From positions 18,937,685-19,001,684 of the forward strand of contig NC_047063.1 of the NCBI RefSeq assembly GCF_902459465.1: a stretch of 64,000 bases of DNA, written 5' to 3'. Made by a program: the position numbers and the translations under genes. The notes beneath the pieces were generated by a model that worked only from the letters and a program-made list of their open reading frames with translations, did not search any database and was not told the DNA's origin. This document shows, in pieces, positions 1 through 11,728 of this stretch (within the stretch, counting starts at the first letter, position 1; every line of letters begins with the position of its first letter). The stretch is from Asterias rubens (taxonomy: Eukaryota > Echinodermata > Asteroidea > Forcipulatida > Asteriidae).

Positions 1-374
1 CTATCGGTAATTGTCAAAGACCAGTCTTCTCACTTGGTGTATCTCAACATATGCATAAAATAACAAACCTTTGAAAATTTCAGCTCAATCGGTCATCGGA
101 GTTGCGAGATAATAATAATAAAATTTAAAAAAAACACCCTTGTCACACGAAGTTGTGTGCGTTTAGATGGTTGATTTCGAGACCTCAAGTTCTAAATCAG
201 AGGTCTAGAAATCAAATTCGTGGAAAATTACTTCTTTCTCGAAAACTGTGTCACTTCAGAGGGAGCCGTTTCTCACAATGTTTTATACCACCAACCTCCC
301 CATTACTCGTCACCAAGTAAGGTTTTATGCTAATAATTATTTAGAGAAATCACCAATAGTCTCCACTGCTTTAA
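1..374 (-). mobile_element. Family A TTAA inverted-repeat element, cut by window edge
   Basis: Family A is a non-coding element of about 360-400 bp. One end reads AAAGGCAGTGGACACTATTG, the other is its near-inverse, and both sit at TTAA. Inside lies a second palindrome around GAGACCTCA/TGAGGTCTC. Plus orientation is defined here as starting with the AGGCAGTGGACAC end followed by ACTCAAAATAATT. This copy is reversed, lacks its first bases, and lies directly downstream of EBP copy A. A TTAA target is typical of piggyBac-type transposons, but no transposase is present, so that assignment is inference. Confidence 0.85.
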
Positions 375-414
375 ACCCAACATTATCTTCTACATCATTT
401 TCACTCTTAAAAAC

Positions 415-3400
415 TCATCTAATTTTTTTTGAGACACCACCTTTAACCGGGTTGAATCCAGTCTCTTTGTCCAGAAGCCCCTGGGCTAGGGTGAGTTGCT
501 TCCAGGACTGATAGATTAGGATTGGTGGCACCACCAGCCAGGGTGAGTTCATCCCGAATACGTAAGTCCAGAAGTATATAGGGTGGAACCGGGGACCGTG
601 GGATAGACCATCGAACATCTCGGTGAAGAAGTACAGAAGCGTACCTGGGTGTGGGATAACAAAAGATAGTCTTGACTTAGTTTTCGAATGACGTTAGCTT
701 CAGCGGAGCAGGACTTTTTATGACAGCAAACATCGCTGCAGGAACTAGGTTTGTGGTGAGAGTGCGCGGCATTGTTTTGGTTTGTTTAGCACACAAGTCA
801 GTGGCTAGTGGCTAGTACCACACGAGGCAAAGGATAGTGGCTAGTACCACACTAATAGTATAATGGCTGGTGGCTAGTACCACACGAGGCAGTGGCCAGT
901 GGCCAATACCACACTAGAAGTGGCTCAGAGTGGCTAGTACTACACTAGTTAGTGGCTAGTGGCTAGTACCGCACGAGGCACACCTATTTGCTAATACCGC
1001 ACTTATAGTAATAATGGCTACTGGCTAGTACCACACGAGGCAGTGGCTAGTGGCTAGTACCGCACTTTAGGCAGTGGCTAGAGGCTTGTACCATACCAGT
1101 AAGCGGCTAGTGGCCAGTGGCTAATACCACACTAGCCAGTGGCTAGTGGCTAGTGGCTAATACAACACTAGCCAGTAGCTAAATGGTACAGCTTGTTTCC
1201 GCGTTCGCGTGTAAAGAAGCCTTGGATACTTTGAAAGTCGTATGAAATAATAATTGTACTGCTCGAAGATAAAAGACCGGATGAAAACAATGACAGTAAC
1301 TTACCGTAGTATTGGCCAAGGGAGACGCCAAACTGGAGTGCGTAACGCATTGGGTGTCTGTTAAGGAACGCCCACACAATGACGAAACATCCGGGACCTT
1401 CAAGCCATGCCGTCAGCCCCTCCATGATAATAATACAAGCATTTGCCCTGAAATATCAACCATTATATTTTTCTATTAACTTCATATTCTTTTAAAAAGA
1501 ATTCGGCACACAGTCAGAGTATGTCATGAGAAATATAATTGGCCATTGGAAAATGTGACAAGAACTACAAGCATTTTTGTCAATACATTAGAGTTGATTT
1601 GGTATTGGACATTCAGTTCAAATAGGTTTGTACATACAGCGAATGTACACTTTTGCTTTTTATTTATATTGGACATTAAACATTCACATACATTTTGTAC
1701 AGTAACAGCAGGCCCGAGTAAAAGTGTACCATTGTATACTTACTGCACATATCTGCTATCACCCTTTGCATACTCTTTCCCTGTAATAACACAGAAATAT
1801 TTTGAAATATGTTAATTACACTGATAATTATTTATGTGACTTGACGCGAATCTGAGCAGTGGGACCCGTGAAAGTGCGCGATTTTGTCTCCGTTACATGT
1901 TAAAGGCAGTGGGCACTATTGGTAATTACTCAAAATAATGATCAGCATAAAACCTTTCTTGGTGACGAGTAATGTGGAGAGGTTGATGGTATAAAACATT
2001 GTGAGAAACGGCTCTCTCTGAAGTGGAGTAGTTTTCGAGCAAGAAGTTATTTTCCACGAATCTGATTTCGAGACCTCAGATTTAGAATTTGAGGTCTCGA
2101 AATCAACCATCTTAACGCACACAACTTCGTGTGACAAGGTTTTTTTTCTTCTTTCATTATTATGTTGCAACTTCGACGTCCAAATGAGCTCAAATTTTCC
2201 CAGGTTTGTTATTTTATGCATAATATGTTGAGATACACCAAGTGAGAACACTGGTCTTTGACAAATACCAATAGTGTCCAGTGTCTTTACAGAATGAGAC
2301 GTGGTTCCAAGAAAACAATGCTGGAATTCGCGCGAGACTTGAAGGCAGTGGACACTATTGGTTATTACTCAAAATAATTATCATCATAAAACCTTTCTTG
2401 ATTACAAGTAATGGGGAGAGGTTGGTCGTATCAAACATTTTTCTTTCATTCTTATCTCGCAATTTCGACAACCAATTGAGTTCAACATTTCACAGGTTTG
2501 TTATTTTGTGCATGTTGAGATAGTGAGAAGACTGGTCCTTTCTGAGCAGGGTTAATTATTTACTGTGAATTAGTTATTTACCAGGAAATTCGCCCAAAAG
2601 TTCCTGGGATTCTCCCGGGAAATACCTATAGCGTAAAAAGGGTTTTTGATTGTAGTAGAGAACATACTTGCAATGAGACACATACTTTTAACGAGCTTAT
2701 TATTGCTAATGCCAAGATCATCGGCAGGATAATCATTGCCTGAGGTAAGAAATCTGACGTGGTTATCGTCTGCTAAAAGGGTGACCATCTATTGTGCTTC
2801 AAAAATATGAATGATATTTTATAGCTCTTTCGGTTCCAATGAGGCGGTTTGATTTAAATCCGTATAGGCATGAAGATGTTTGCATTGACTTGTTATAGAT
2901 ATAAGTAACGTTCATTTCAATGTAACCTGGAAACAACTTTCAAGAGCGCGAAATGGGTGCGAGGGCTAATACTGCTTTTCTAGGATAACAAATCTGTTGT
3001 ACCCGTTGAATTTTTCTTTCTTAAAGGCAGTGGACACTGGTAATTACTCAAAATAATTATTATTATAAAACCTTACTATTGGTAACGAGTAATGGGGAGA
3101 GATTGATAATATAAAACATTGTGAGAAACGGCTCCCTCTGAAGTGACGTATATAGTTTTCGAGAAAAATGTAACGTTCAACGAATTTGATTTCGAGACCT
3201 AAAGTTTAGAATTTGAGGTCTCGAAATCAAGCATCTGAAAGCACACAACTTCGTGTGACAATGGTGTTTTTTCTTTCATAGTTATCTCGCAGCTTCGACG
3301 ACCAATTGAGCTAAAATCTTCAGAGGTTTGTTATTTTATGCATATGTTGGGATACTCCAAGTGAGAAGACTGGTTTGTGACAGTTTACATGTTTGCAACT

Positions 3401-3897
3401 TTGGGAAACCGTGGGTATAATGTCGATTGGTTTGTTTTTACGTACGATGCTCCTTCGAGACAAGGATTCGTTTATACCATCATCAATTTTAGAGTTAAAA
3501 TGATGGCGTTCTATTCTCAGTGTATTATCATCACCAAAACAAAAACTATCTTTCGGTTTTTGTTTTCTGTCTTTCTTTTTCATTCCAAAAACGGACACTT
3601 ACATATTTGCGCCAAGAAGTTGTCTTCGCCGGGAAAGGTTGTGCTGTTCAGGCTTACGTAGCCCTCTACGGCCATGTGGATGCAACCACACAACCCCCAC
3701 CAGCCCAGCGCTGCCTTCTCCCAAGAACCCAGGGCACGGTCAAACCGGTCCTGCTTCACGTACTTCCAGACGGCCATGAAGATGAAGAAGAAAATAGTCA
3801 AGGCAATGGGTGTGACCGCGTTGCCGAGACTGTTTTCCTTGTAGTGGGGCACTTCCATCCCCAGTGGATAGTACGGATGAGACACGTTTGAAGCCAT
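415..3897 (-). CDS. EBP: EBP copy A: Delta8-Delta7 sterol isomerase (emopamil-binding protein), 4 exons
   Basis: Exons in coding order: 3603-3897, 1744-1780, 1305-1447, 415-644 (705 nt, 234 aa; human EBP is 230). The family enzyme moves the sterol B-ring double bond from C8 to C7 in the ER membrane. Visible family features: start MASNVSHPYYP; H-x3-E in CGCIHMAVEGYV (exon 1); WKEYAKGDSRY across exons 1-2; MEGLTAWLEGP (exon 3), keeping the Glu and Thr of the human METITA segment; and N-x-x-W in GMNSPWLVVPP (exon 4). It ends KKIR, a KKxx-type ER retrieval signal. All donors are GT and acceptors AG, with phases 1, 0 and 1 agreeing. MASN was chosen as start because the same Met begins copy B; an upstream in-frame Met (3918) would add seven residues. 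Intron 1 holds three family A insertions and intron 3 a minisatellite. Exon 1 differs from copy B at about 21 of 98 residues, mostly in the first membrane segment. Confidence 0.93.
790..1180. repeat. Minisatellite of TGGCTAGTACCACAC units
   Basis: Degenerate tandem repeats built from AGTGGCTAGTGGCTAGTACC and ACACGAGGC or ACACTAG blocks, about 30-60 bp per higher unit. The array lies in the last intron of EBP copy A and is absent from the matching intron of copy B. Confidence 0.85.
1900..2289 (+). mobile_element. Family A element, full length
   Basis: Complete copy with both ends and the internal GAGACCTCA palindrome, in the first intron of EBP copy A (antisense to that gene). Confidence 0.88.
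2342..2540 (+). mobile_element. Family A element, internally deleted
   Basis: Both outer parts are present, but the central palindrome is missing: the text jumps from the GGTCGTATCAAACA region straight to TTTCTTTCATTCTTATCTCGC. It lies about 50 bp from the preceding full copy, in EBP copy A intron 1. Confidence 0.8.
3021..3382 (+). mobile_element. Family A element, near full length
   Basis: Third family A copy in EBP copy A intron 1. Its left end is slightly shortened (GGACACTGGTAATT) and its right end has decayed after GAGAAGACTGG. Confidence 0.83.
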
Positions 3898-5811
3898 GAT
3901 TACAGGAGTTACAGTCACGACGTACGACCAACTTTAAGGTGGCGGCACTTCTGTTCCGAACGACTAGTTGCACCAAGACTAAGTGGTGCACCGAGCTTTC
4001 TTGCGCTTATAAGCAAACTCCTTGTGTTCAAGGATACCACTTGATGACATGGTAATGTATAGCCCGCATCACAGACGAAGTTCTCAGTATCATACGAACA
4101 ATTAAATTTATGAGTGTAGGAGAGATAACATTAATGATTATGAGTTGGAATCTGGCATGTTCCATTCAAGAGGAACTCAAAAAGAGTGGGTTGCTATGGT
4201 AAAGAAAATTAAACCGACTCCAATGTTCTGAGTAAAATTTATAAATGAATTTTCCCTCATCTTGCAATCTTCGTGGAGTGGGATCTGGACTTAATTATAT
4301 CTGGTAACGTTTTTTGTTAAACCTTTGTTATTGATAGCTTTCGGGGAACTCGTTGCACTATACTGTCAGTTTTATTCAGTCATAAGCACAAAACGCCATT
4401 AGACAAAAAAAAAACAGACATCTAATCTTCCATAAACATTTATTATGACTAAAACTACGGCATATTATAATACTTTACTCAAGGTTTGTGCCCCTAATTG
4501 CCAATATTTACGTACGTATTCATTGTTTTCCCGTACTGTAAAAAGGTACGTAAATAATGACAAAATATTTACGGTTGGTGCCCCAAATTTAAAATAATTT
4601 ATCTAAATACATTATTTGCGTAAAATACTTAATGATTTGTGTCCCTAAATGCAGATACTTGCTTATTGTTACGCATTTGTTCTACGAAATTATCTCTTAA
4701 ATCGTCAAATAATTATAGCTATAGCACTTTGAGTCGCCCCTCAATGTCATGATGAAGTGCTATTAAAATAGTAACGAAAGCATGTTGCACTTTTCCAAAA
4801 GTCGCCAAAACGCATGCTACCTAATTATAAGAAGAAAAGAACACTAAAAGAAGCGAACTTAATATTATTGGAGTGTTCTTGCAAACACAGCATTCACCAC
4901 CTATACTGGTGCGGGCGGAAGGACCTTATAAAAATAAAATAAAACTCTCTGATAGTCGTTCAATTTGATGACATCGTAATTTATTTGCTGGTATTTTGAT
5001 TGCACCGTGCTCTTTCTTAAGTAAAACAAAGTAAAATTATGGTATAATGTCAACAAACTTTTCATTCTTGTGAATTTTTTTGATGACGTGTTCTATTTAA
5101 AGCTTTATCGAACAAATAAAATCAGAGAGAACTGAGTATACTGTCAACAAACTTTTTAGTCGTATGAATACTTTGATAATAATAATAATAAATAATAAAA
5201 GGTATTTATAATGCGCTTTTCCAAAACATGATCAAAGCGCATAACAAAGAATAGGATAAATTAAAACTTGCAAGAAACAAATCATTAATCTACTATTTAG
5301 GAAAGAAATGAGTGTTTAAGCTGAGTTTTATCGGAAGAAGAACGGAGTCCTGGACGGTGAGTTTGGCGAAGATGAAACATTAGACAGATAAGATTAAAAA
5401 CATAGAAGAGTGTTGAATTTGATGCGCTTCTCCATGGAAAGACGGTGTAGTTTTGCGATAAAGAGATATTAAAAGTTTTATGGTGCAAACAAAATCAGAG
5501 AAAACTATTCATAAAAACAACTATTTGAAAGTCAGCAATTATCAACTGTAGGTGGTTTTGTTTTTGTTAATTAACGCCTGTATGATGGCTCACTCTGATT
5601 TTTTCAGTTGAAATTGAAAACTCACCAGTGATTGTCTTTCAACAATCACAAAAAAATTAATTCTCACTATTCGATCGAGTACTTGTCTTGAAGGTGGCAA
5701 GCATACTAAATAGTTCTATGTTTTTACTGTATGCATGCGAACATTTGATTAATAATACCCTTTATGGGATCTCATTAACTTTGATTAATTGGATTGGATT
5801 GGTTTGAATTA
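3898..5811. other. Intergenic DNA upstream of EBP copy A; no gene recognised
   Basis: AT-rich DNA between the EBP copy A start and the next repeats. About 4440-4730 contains three loose echoes of a TTTGTGCCCCTAA-like text. About 4910-5170 has imperfectly repeated GTCAACAAACTTTT phrases. Around 5180-5240 a poly-AATA run joins a GCGCTTTTCC/AAAGCGCATAAC segment resembling the tails of local LINE/SINE copies. The promoter of copy A must lie here, but I see no convincing core element. Confidence 0.5.
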
Positions 5812-5842
5812 AATCGAATCGAATCGAATCAAATCGAATCAA
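5812..5842 (+). repeat. (AATCG)n microsatellite
   Basis: Short run of AATCG pentamers with a few substitutions. Confidence 0.85.
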
Positions 5843-6160
5843 TGGGTACCTTTTGTAGGACACCAAACACAATGTCCACAGATTTACATGACGTTAAATG
5901 TGTTGTGTAACGCATGTAAAAGAACCCAGTGCACTTATCGAAAAGAGAAGGGGTACGCCCCGATGTTCCTGGCTGTGGCTGCTATATGCGCCGTTATCAC
6001 CTTGTAAACCCTTATAATGTGCTAAATAATTGGGTCTCAGAATTCATCACTGCAATAACCTATCTGTCTGGAAGTTTGTAATTTACTCAGCGCCTTGAGT
6101 ACCTTGTTTGGTAGATACGTGCGCTATATAAGACTTCGATATTATTATTATTATTGTATT
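5843..6160 (+). mobile_element. Composite short-repeat remnant with GCGCTATATAAG tail
   Basis: Starts with a family G-like phrase (CACAATGTCCACAGATTTAC) and ends CAGCGCCTTGAGTACCTTG ... GCGCTATATAAGACTTCGATATT followed by ATT repeats. The tail resembles the 3' end of the LINE remnant at 7990-8600, as expected for a SINE that borrowed a LINE tail. Confidence 0.6.
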
Positions 6161-6441
6161 TTGCTTTGCTTAGCCGCAGATCGAACTTTATTACATTGTT
6201 GGCCAAGAAACCCTTGAAATAAATGTTGTCTTAAAAAATAGTTCACCATACTTGACGTAAAGATAATGGGTGCATTTCAGGCGGTGACTGTTGGATGTAA
6301 GAAGTGCTATACTATGTACTTAGACAGGTCCCCTGTCTTTAGGATAAAAACAGGTACTTTCTTTTCAGCACCAGTGATTTTATTTAATACAAAGTACTGT
6401 CATTGGATAAACGTGCAGTAACGTGAGCATTACATGTTGCA

Positions 6442-6503
6442 TTTTGATTGGTCTGAGGTTGATGTTGATGCAGCTGAGCAACATCACCTCGGACCAATCA
6501 AAA
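6442..6503. repeat. Short inverted repeat with CCAAT-type arms
   Basis: Two arms of about 25 bp (TTTTGATTGGTCTGAGGTTG and its near-inverse ending GGACCAATCAAAA) around a short spacer. Confidence 0.8.
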
Positions 6504-6969
6504 CACAGATATGGAAAGCTTGCTTTCGGCGTCTGCATGCAATGTCCACACGGGTTTTGTGCAGGCTACATGTACATGTTTTAATAATCAATGTTACTAT
6601 AGGATTTTAGTTCGTACGTTTTTCCATGTGAAATGGATGTAGATGACAGGTGATTGACTAGACTTGATTCAAGTACCAGTCTCGTGTGAGAGGTCCCCCA
6701 ACGTATTATAAAACCACACGTAGCATACACAGTACAGTGCGCCGTCACTGTCAAAATGTTGAACAGGTTTGGGATCGCAGAGCATCACAAAACAGTATTT
6801 CTCTGGGGATGGCACGGGATTGGGACTTGAGTCAAGTCTGGGTGATTACGGACGGGGATTGACCTAGGCTCAGAGGCCACTCTTTGGCGTTTACTCGTGA
6901 GCCTCGAAGTGTGACGTCAGTTGTTCAGGCTGTACTGTGTATCACTATAATATATCCCATCAAGCAGCA

Positions 6970-7175
6970 TCTACTACCATACCGAAAGGTTTGCGGTAAC
7001 ACCATGTAATGACTGTCTCTATAATGAGTTGAGATGGTTCTAAAAAGAACCGTTGGTTTCAACTCGACGTTTCGATCAGTATGCTCTGATCGTCTTCTGG
7101 AGAAAGATTCTAACTCATTAGGGATTGTCATTACATGGTGTTACCACAAACCTTTCCATATCGTATTTCCACCAT
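6970..7175. mobile_element. Family H fold-back element (GGTAACACCATG arms)
   Basis: Arms of about 35 bp, left AAGGTTTGCGGTAACACCATG and right CATGGTGTTACCACAAACC, enclose a segment with CGATCAG/CTGATCG stems next to GAAACGTC (minus strand). Related pieces occur near 33045, 41265 and 59330. See the hammerhead-like finding. Confidence 0.7.
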
Positions 7176-7744
7176 TCAAAGTTTCAAATCCTACTTGGCA
7201 TCTACTACCTTCCTTTTTTGTGACGGTTGGCCTTTCCAATGTGAAGAAGTACCACGACAGAATACAATTCTGAACAAGAAATTCAATTTGAAAACGCTAT
7301 TTATTGTGCGGGTATATATTGACATTGCTCATTTAATACAACATTAAATAGAGTGTTATTTTGGAATAAAGTGGATTCAATCTAAATATAGTTTTTTTTA
7401 GTAGAACAATCATTCTTAAAGCTGACAACTATCGTACCAAAAGAATTATAAATTGAAAGTGAAAAATTATAGCCAACTCAAGGGGTGCAAAATCAAAGTA
7501 TTTTATTTTAATACTCCCAAATAAAAAAATAACATGGTGTGCTTTTAGCTTTAGTGTGAGAGTCCAAGTGTATTGGCGTCATTAGTAGGACATTGTTTTT
7601 ATTAGGGTTCATTTTTTTTATGTGGGAGGATGAACAATTTGTCATTGTCAAGTAAGGCTGATGATAATATCTAGCTTGCATTGTGTGGAAGGTTAAAATA
7701 CCACCCTGAATACAGCAATATTGAGACACTATTTGTGTACAATC
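7176..7744. other. No feature recognised
   Basis: AT-rich spacer between the family H element and a LINE tail. Short ORFs here show no family resemblance. Confidence 0.4.
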
Positions 7745-7885
7745 TAGACTGTTTTATGAGGAATATCAATTCCTACCTGCAGTGGCTCTGAGTTCTTTCT
7801 ACTTGAAATGAATGATTTGCTTGTATAGCCCCGTACCAAGAGTGGCTTCTTCCCGTTTGGGGGCGAACTTTCATACAATAAAACT
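7745..7885 (+). mobile_element. 3'-terminal fragment of a non-LTR retrotransposon
   Basis: Starts within the last coding residues (AATATCAATTCCTACCTGCAG) and continues through TGTATAGCCCCGTACCAAGAGTGGCTTC to GGGGGCGAACTTTCATAC. It matches the end of the larger LINE remnant at 59860-60395 in the same order. Confidence 0.7.
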
Positions 7886-7989
7886 AAAAAACACCGACAC
7901 AAAATGGTGCAATATAATAATTATCTTCTTTTTAACATGCAAATTATCTTCTATACACAATCATATAGCAATAACTATAATATCGAAGT

Positions 7990-8600
7990 ATTATAATAAT
8001 ATTGATAATTAACCATTCTTATATAGCGCATAACACATAGTAATAAAACATGTACCTAAGCGCTCTTGAGAAAAATACAACAGAATACAACGACAAGATG
8101 TACTGGGTAACAAACAAAATGGAATAATTAAATGTTAAATAAGTTCGTCTTTAAAGCAATCTTGTACTTAACAATGGAGTCTATGTTTTTTAGTTGTTCT
8201 GGGAGATTGTTCTATAAAGTTGAGGCAGTGTGAACGAAGCTGCGTTCACCATATGACTTGGTCATCACTGGTGGATGGAATAACAAACAACTTTTTCTTA
8301 TTAGAACGAAGATTTCTAGAAGGTGTGTACAATGTTAACAGCTCGGTCAAATAAGGAGGCGCAAAATCATAAAGACATTCATAAGCTAACAACACTATTT
8401 TGAATGTAATGCGAGAGTGAATTGGCAGCCAGTGTAAGTCTCTTGGGATAACAGACACAGATTCATGTTTCCTAATACGATAGATAAGACGAGCTGCAGA
8501 GTTCTGCACAACCTGCATCTTCTGCACTTGACGAGCCAAAATCCTAGAAAGGAGGCTATTGCAAAAATCAAGGTGACACACTACAAAAGCATGAATCAAA
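7990..8600 (-). pseudogene. LINE (CR1/L2-like) reverse transcriptase C-terminal remnant
   Basis: Minus-strand translation from 8599 shows a typical end of a non-LTR polymerase: HLDFCNSLL, QVVQNSAARLIYR, IPRDLHWLPIHSRITFKI and APPYLTELL. After 8246 an in-frame stop and shift interrupt it, but ERSFVHTA, NNLPEQLK and ALKTNLF continue the family pattern to about 8100. The tail is ATGCGCTATATAAGAATGG. At 8600-8650 the minus strand abuts a CAGCGCCTTGAGTACCTTG segment, so two repeats are joined here. It lies just past the 3' end of EBP copy B. A dead fragment. Confidence 0.85.
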
Positions 8601-8673
8601 CAAGGTACTCAAGGCGCTGAGTATTATACAAACTTTCAGAAAGATAGGTGATATTGAAGTGATGGAAAACAAC

Positions 8674-10822
8674 TCATCTATGTTTTTTTGAGAACTCTTT
8701 TACTGGGTTGAATCCAGTCTCTTTGTCAAGGAGCCCCTGGGCCAGGTTAAGGTGTTTCCATGACTGATAGATTAAGATTGGAGGCACCACGAGCCAAGGT
8801 GAGTTCAAGCCGAAGACGTAGCCCCAGAAGTACAGAGGATGGAACCTTGGGCCGTGGGTTAGGCCGTCGAACATCTCGGTGAAGAAGTACAGAAGCGTAC
8901 CTGGGTGTTGGAAAGCAAAAGGGTTTACTATTTTAAAAACCATTATAGCTGTTTTCCCCCAGTGGAAATAGTCTGGTTCCTTTTTGAACATAATGTAAAC
9001 ATTCATTACTCAGTTAATGAGTATACAGGGAACGTGACCAAGATTGTGGCTCCATGATAAGACTTAAAACATAAGACACAAGAAACTGTATATACTCTCC
9101 TAAAGAAGAAATCACATTGCTCGCACATTTTTCAAAGCACAACAAAACATCAAAAAGTTAAAACAATTACAAAAAGACAAAAACATGTAGTGAACATAAT
9201 GTATAAACATTGACTTCTTGATGTGAACATATCCAAAGGTAAAAGACCGGTTGAACGATTAAACTCACCGTAGAATTGACCAATGGAGACTCCGAACTGG
9301 AGCACGTGACGCATTGGGTGCCTGGTAAGAAACGCCCACATGATGAAGAAACATCCGGGACCTTCTAGCCATGCCGTCAGTCCCTCCATGATTACAATGC
9401 ATGCATCAGACCTGAAATATCAACCAATTTTTCGTATTCATTGACAATGTTTTTTTTTTTTTAAGAATAACTTATTTCCAATAAAAACAGTAGGCGCCTG
9501 GGTTCTTATAAAGAGCTCTCACACAGGGCGTATCAAAAGCGATTATTATATATTTTTTTTTTCCCGTAGGCTGCAAAAGCTACGTTTTTATTTCAGAAAC
9601 TTATGCCGTGCTGCAACAACTGGGGTAATAAAGTTGATTCTCTTGGTATTGATATGTGACAACGCCGACACGGTGTTAATTTCACGAACGATACTGGGGA
9701 TAAATAACACCATGTTGGTGATGTCCCATATACAGATACCAAGAAGAATCATTTTAACACCCCAGTTTTTGCAGTGTTACACCATGCAAAAAATGATGGT
9801 TTTACAAGGTGCTATGTGGCGCAGCATGGCCGATTAGACCAAGAACACCGGAGCGAACCCAATATAGAGATCAGTGGGCGAACCCCTTCTGGCTAGTGTT
9901 ACTGGGTTCCTTTTCATTCGTTATACACAAAATCATGTGCACTTTTGCATCGAGTTTATTTTGATTTCGGTGATAGAAACGAGCAGTTGGTGATTTGGAA
10001 GTCATCTAAACACTCTAATGTTCCGATATTGAGATAGTAAACCGGCTGTAAGATTCATGCTGGTTTGAAATTGATAAAAAGTTAGATTTCTGTTTCAGGT
10101 GGAGGTTTTTTTTTCTAGATTAGAATCGATCCATTTGTCTTTACTTACTGCACGTATCTGCTATCTCCCTTGGTGTACTCTTTCCCTGGGATGAAACATG
10201 AAAACATTATTATAATCACAAGCATAAATGTATTTTATGGCAACTTTAATTTTAATAGCTTCATTTTTGTAATGCTTTCTGTAATTTATGCGGATTTCTT
10301 AATTGTACCAGATACCCTACTTTTGTCATATTAGATGGATGGACTAACACAAACAACCATTATTTATAATCATCTCTGCAACTTTTTGTTTATGGTGATT
10401 CTGCTTAATTACACCTTTTTAAAGATAATTTGTACAACCATAATTATTAAGTTCATTTTTTGCAGTTTCAGCGTTTATAATAATGTTTTACCAATCGTGT
10501 TGGTTGTCCTCTTTTCCAAACACTTACAGATTTGCGCTAAGATGTTGTTTTCCCCAGGGAAAGTGCCGCTGTTCATGCTGACGTACCCCTCCAACACCAT
10601 GTGAATGCAACCACATAACCCCCACCAGCACAGCGTAGCCTTCTCCCATGATCCTAGAAGACGGTTAAACCGGTCCTGCTTCACGAACTTCCAGAAACAC
10701 ACGAAGATAACAACGAAGGAGCCCAGAGTAATTGGTGTGACGGCAAGCCCGAGGCTGTTCTCCTTGTAGTGGGGCACCTCCAAGCCCAGTGGATAGTACG
10801 GATGAGACACGTTTGAAGCCAT
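8674..10822 (-). CDS. EBP: EBP copy B: Delta8-Delta7 sterol isomerase (emopamil-binding protein), 4 exons
   Basis: Exons in coding order: 10528-10822, 10149-10185, 9269-9411, 8674-8900 (702 nt, 233 aa). The exon structure, exon sizes (295, 37, 143 nt) and phases match copy A, so this is a duplicate that kept its introns. Expected role: ER-membrane sterol Delta8-to-Delta7 isomerisation. Family residues visible: CGCIHMVLEGYV with the H-x3-E pair, KEYTKGDSRY, MEGLTAWLEGP, the HPLYFWGYVFG segment and GLNSPWLVVPP with N-x-x-W. The C-terminus ends KKHR, a KKxx-type ER signal. Several hydrophobic segments fit a small multi-pass protein. MASN is taken as start by comparison with copy A; a longer in-frame start at 10867 would add 15 residues. 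Introns are compact except intron 2, which carries a fold-back at 9605-9785. It diverges from the FMO gene. Both copies look intact. Confidence 0.94.
9605..9785. mobile_element. Fold-back element in EBP copy B intron 2
   Basis: Arms of about 55 bp: left CAACTGGGGTAATAAAGTTG ... TTGGTATTGATATG, right CATATACAGATACCAAGAAG ... AACACCCCAGTTTTT. It is absent from the matching intron of copy A, so it was inserted after the duplication. Confidence 0.75.
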
Positions 10823-11617
10823 GATTACACAGGAATTATCCAAAACACAGTGAATACGGACGATCAACTAAGGTTTGAAAAAACTTTCCTATGAAAGCTT
10901 TATAATATATTCTCCAAGATCCAAAATGCCACCGGCCGAATGGGATAGCCAAGGGTAAAATATGCACCGATGACTACTTGACCAAAGTTGTGGGTGTGAT
11001 GTGGGTTTTTTTTTCTCGCAGCAATAAATGTTTGGCGATTAAAGTACCCGCATTTTCCAAGCCCAGAGCTCTGATTTTTGGTTCTACAATCAGTTTGGGT
11101 TTTCATGGTAGGACATGCTTGAATAAAAAAAATGCTGCACTGATTTTGCTTTGTAAAATTATTGGTAATGCCCAAATGAAATAAAACATACCACCACCAC
11201 CACCAGTCTGTTTGAGTATTATATACTACCCGTATTTATAACAAAGCAGGAAGGAATTAAACACTCAATGTGTTTATGCTTTTTTTTTTTTGCTGGCAGT
11301 TGTAAACTTCCCGGCCGAATGGTCGCATAAATAAAAAATAAAAAATAATTTGAATTATAAGAAGTTGATCATCGAGAGTGTAGAATTCTGTAACTGCCAT
11401 TATTACACATTAATATTATGTTACAGTGCTGCTTGTCTTCGGGTAAACTCGCGCCGTCAAGATCTAAACTTCGCATCCCGCCATCGCAGGGTTTAGTAAT
11501 GTTTGTATGGGGCCGGTGTGGCAGGATATTCTGTCCCCACAATCAACCTTATCGCAAATACTCGGTATGGTACCCGCACAATGTACGCGGAATTAGGTGA
11601 ATGCTGGTCTCGTTGTC
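10823..11617. other. Upstream region of EBP copy B
   Basis: 5' flank of EBP copy B. Copies A and B share only a few bases upstream of the ATG (CATGATTACA on the plus strand), so the duplicates have different promoter regions. No coding sequence was recognised. Confidence 0.45.
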
Positions 11618-11728
11618 GGTCACTTCGTACCCAAGTCACTTCGTACCCAAGTCACTTCGTACCCACATTGTCGTACCCAAGTCACTTCGTACCCAAGTCA
11701 TTTCGTACCCGAGTCACTTCGTACCCCA
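11618..11728 (+). repeat. 16-bp tandem repeat (GTCACTTCGTACCCAA)
   Basis: About seven copies of a 16-bp unit with small changes. They generate overlapping spurious ORFs rich in Ser, Tyr and Pro. Confidence 0.9.
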
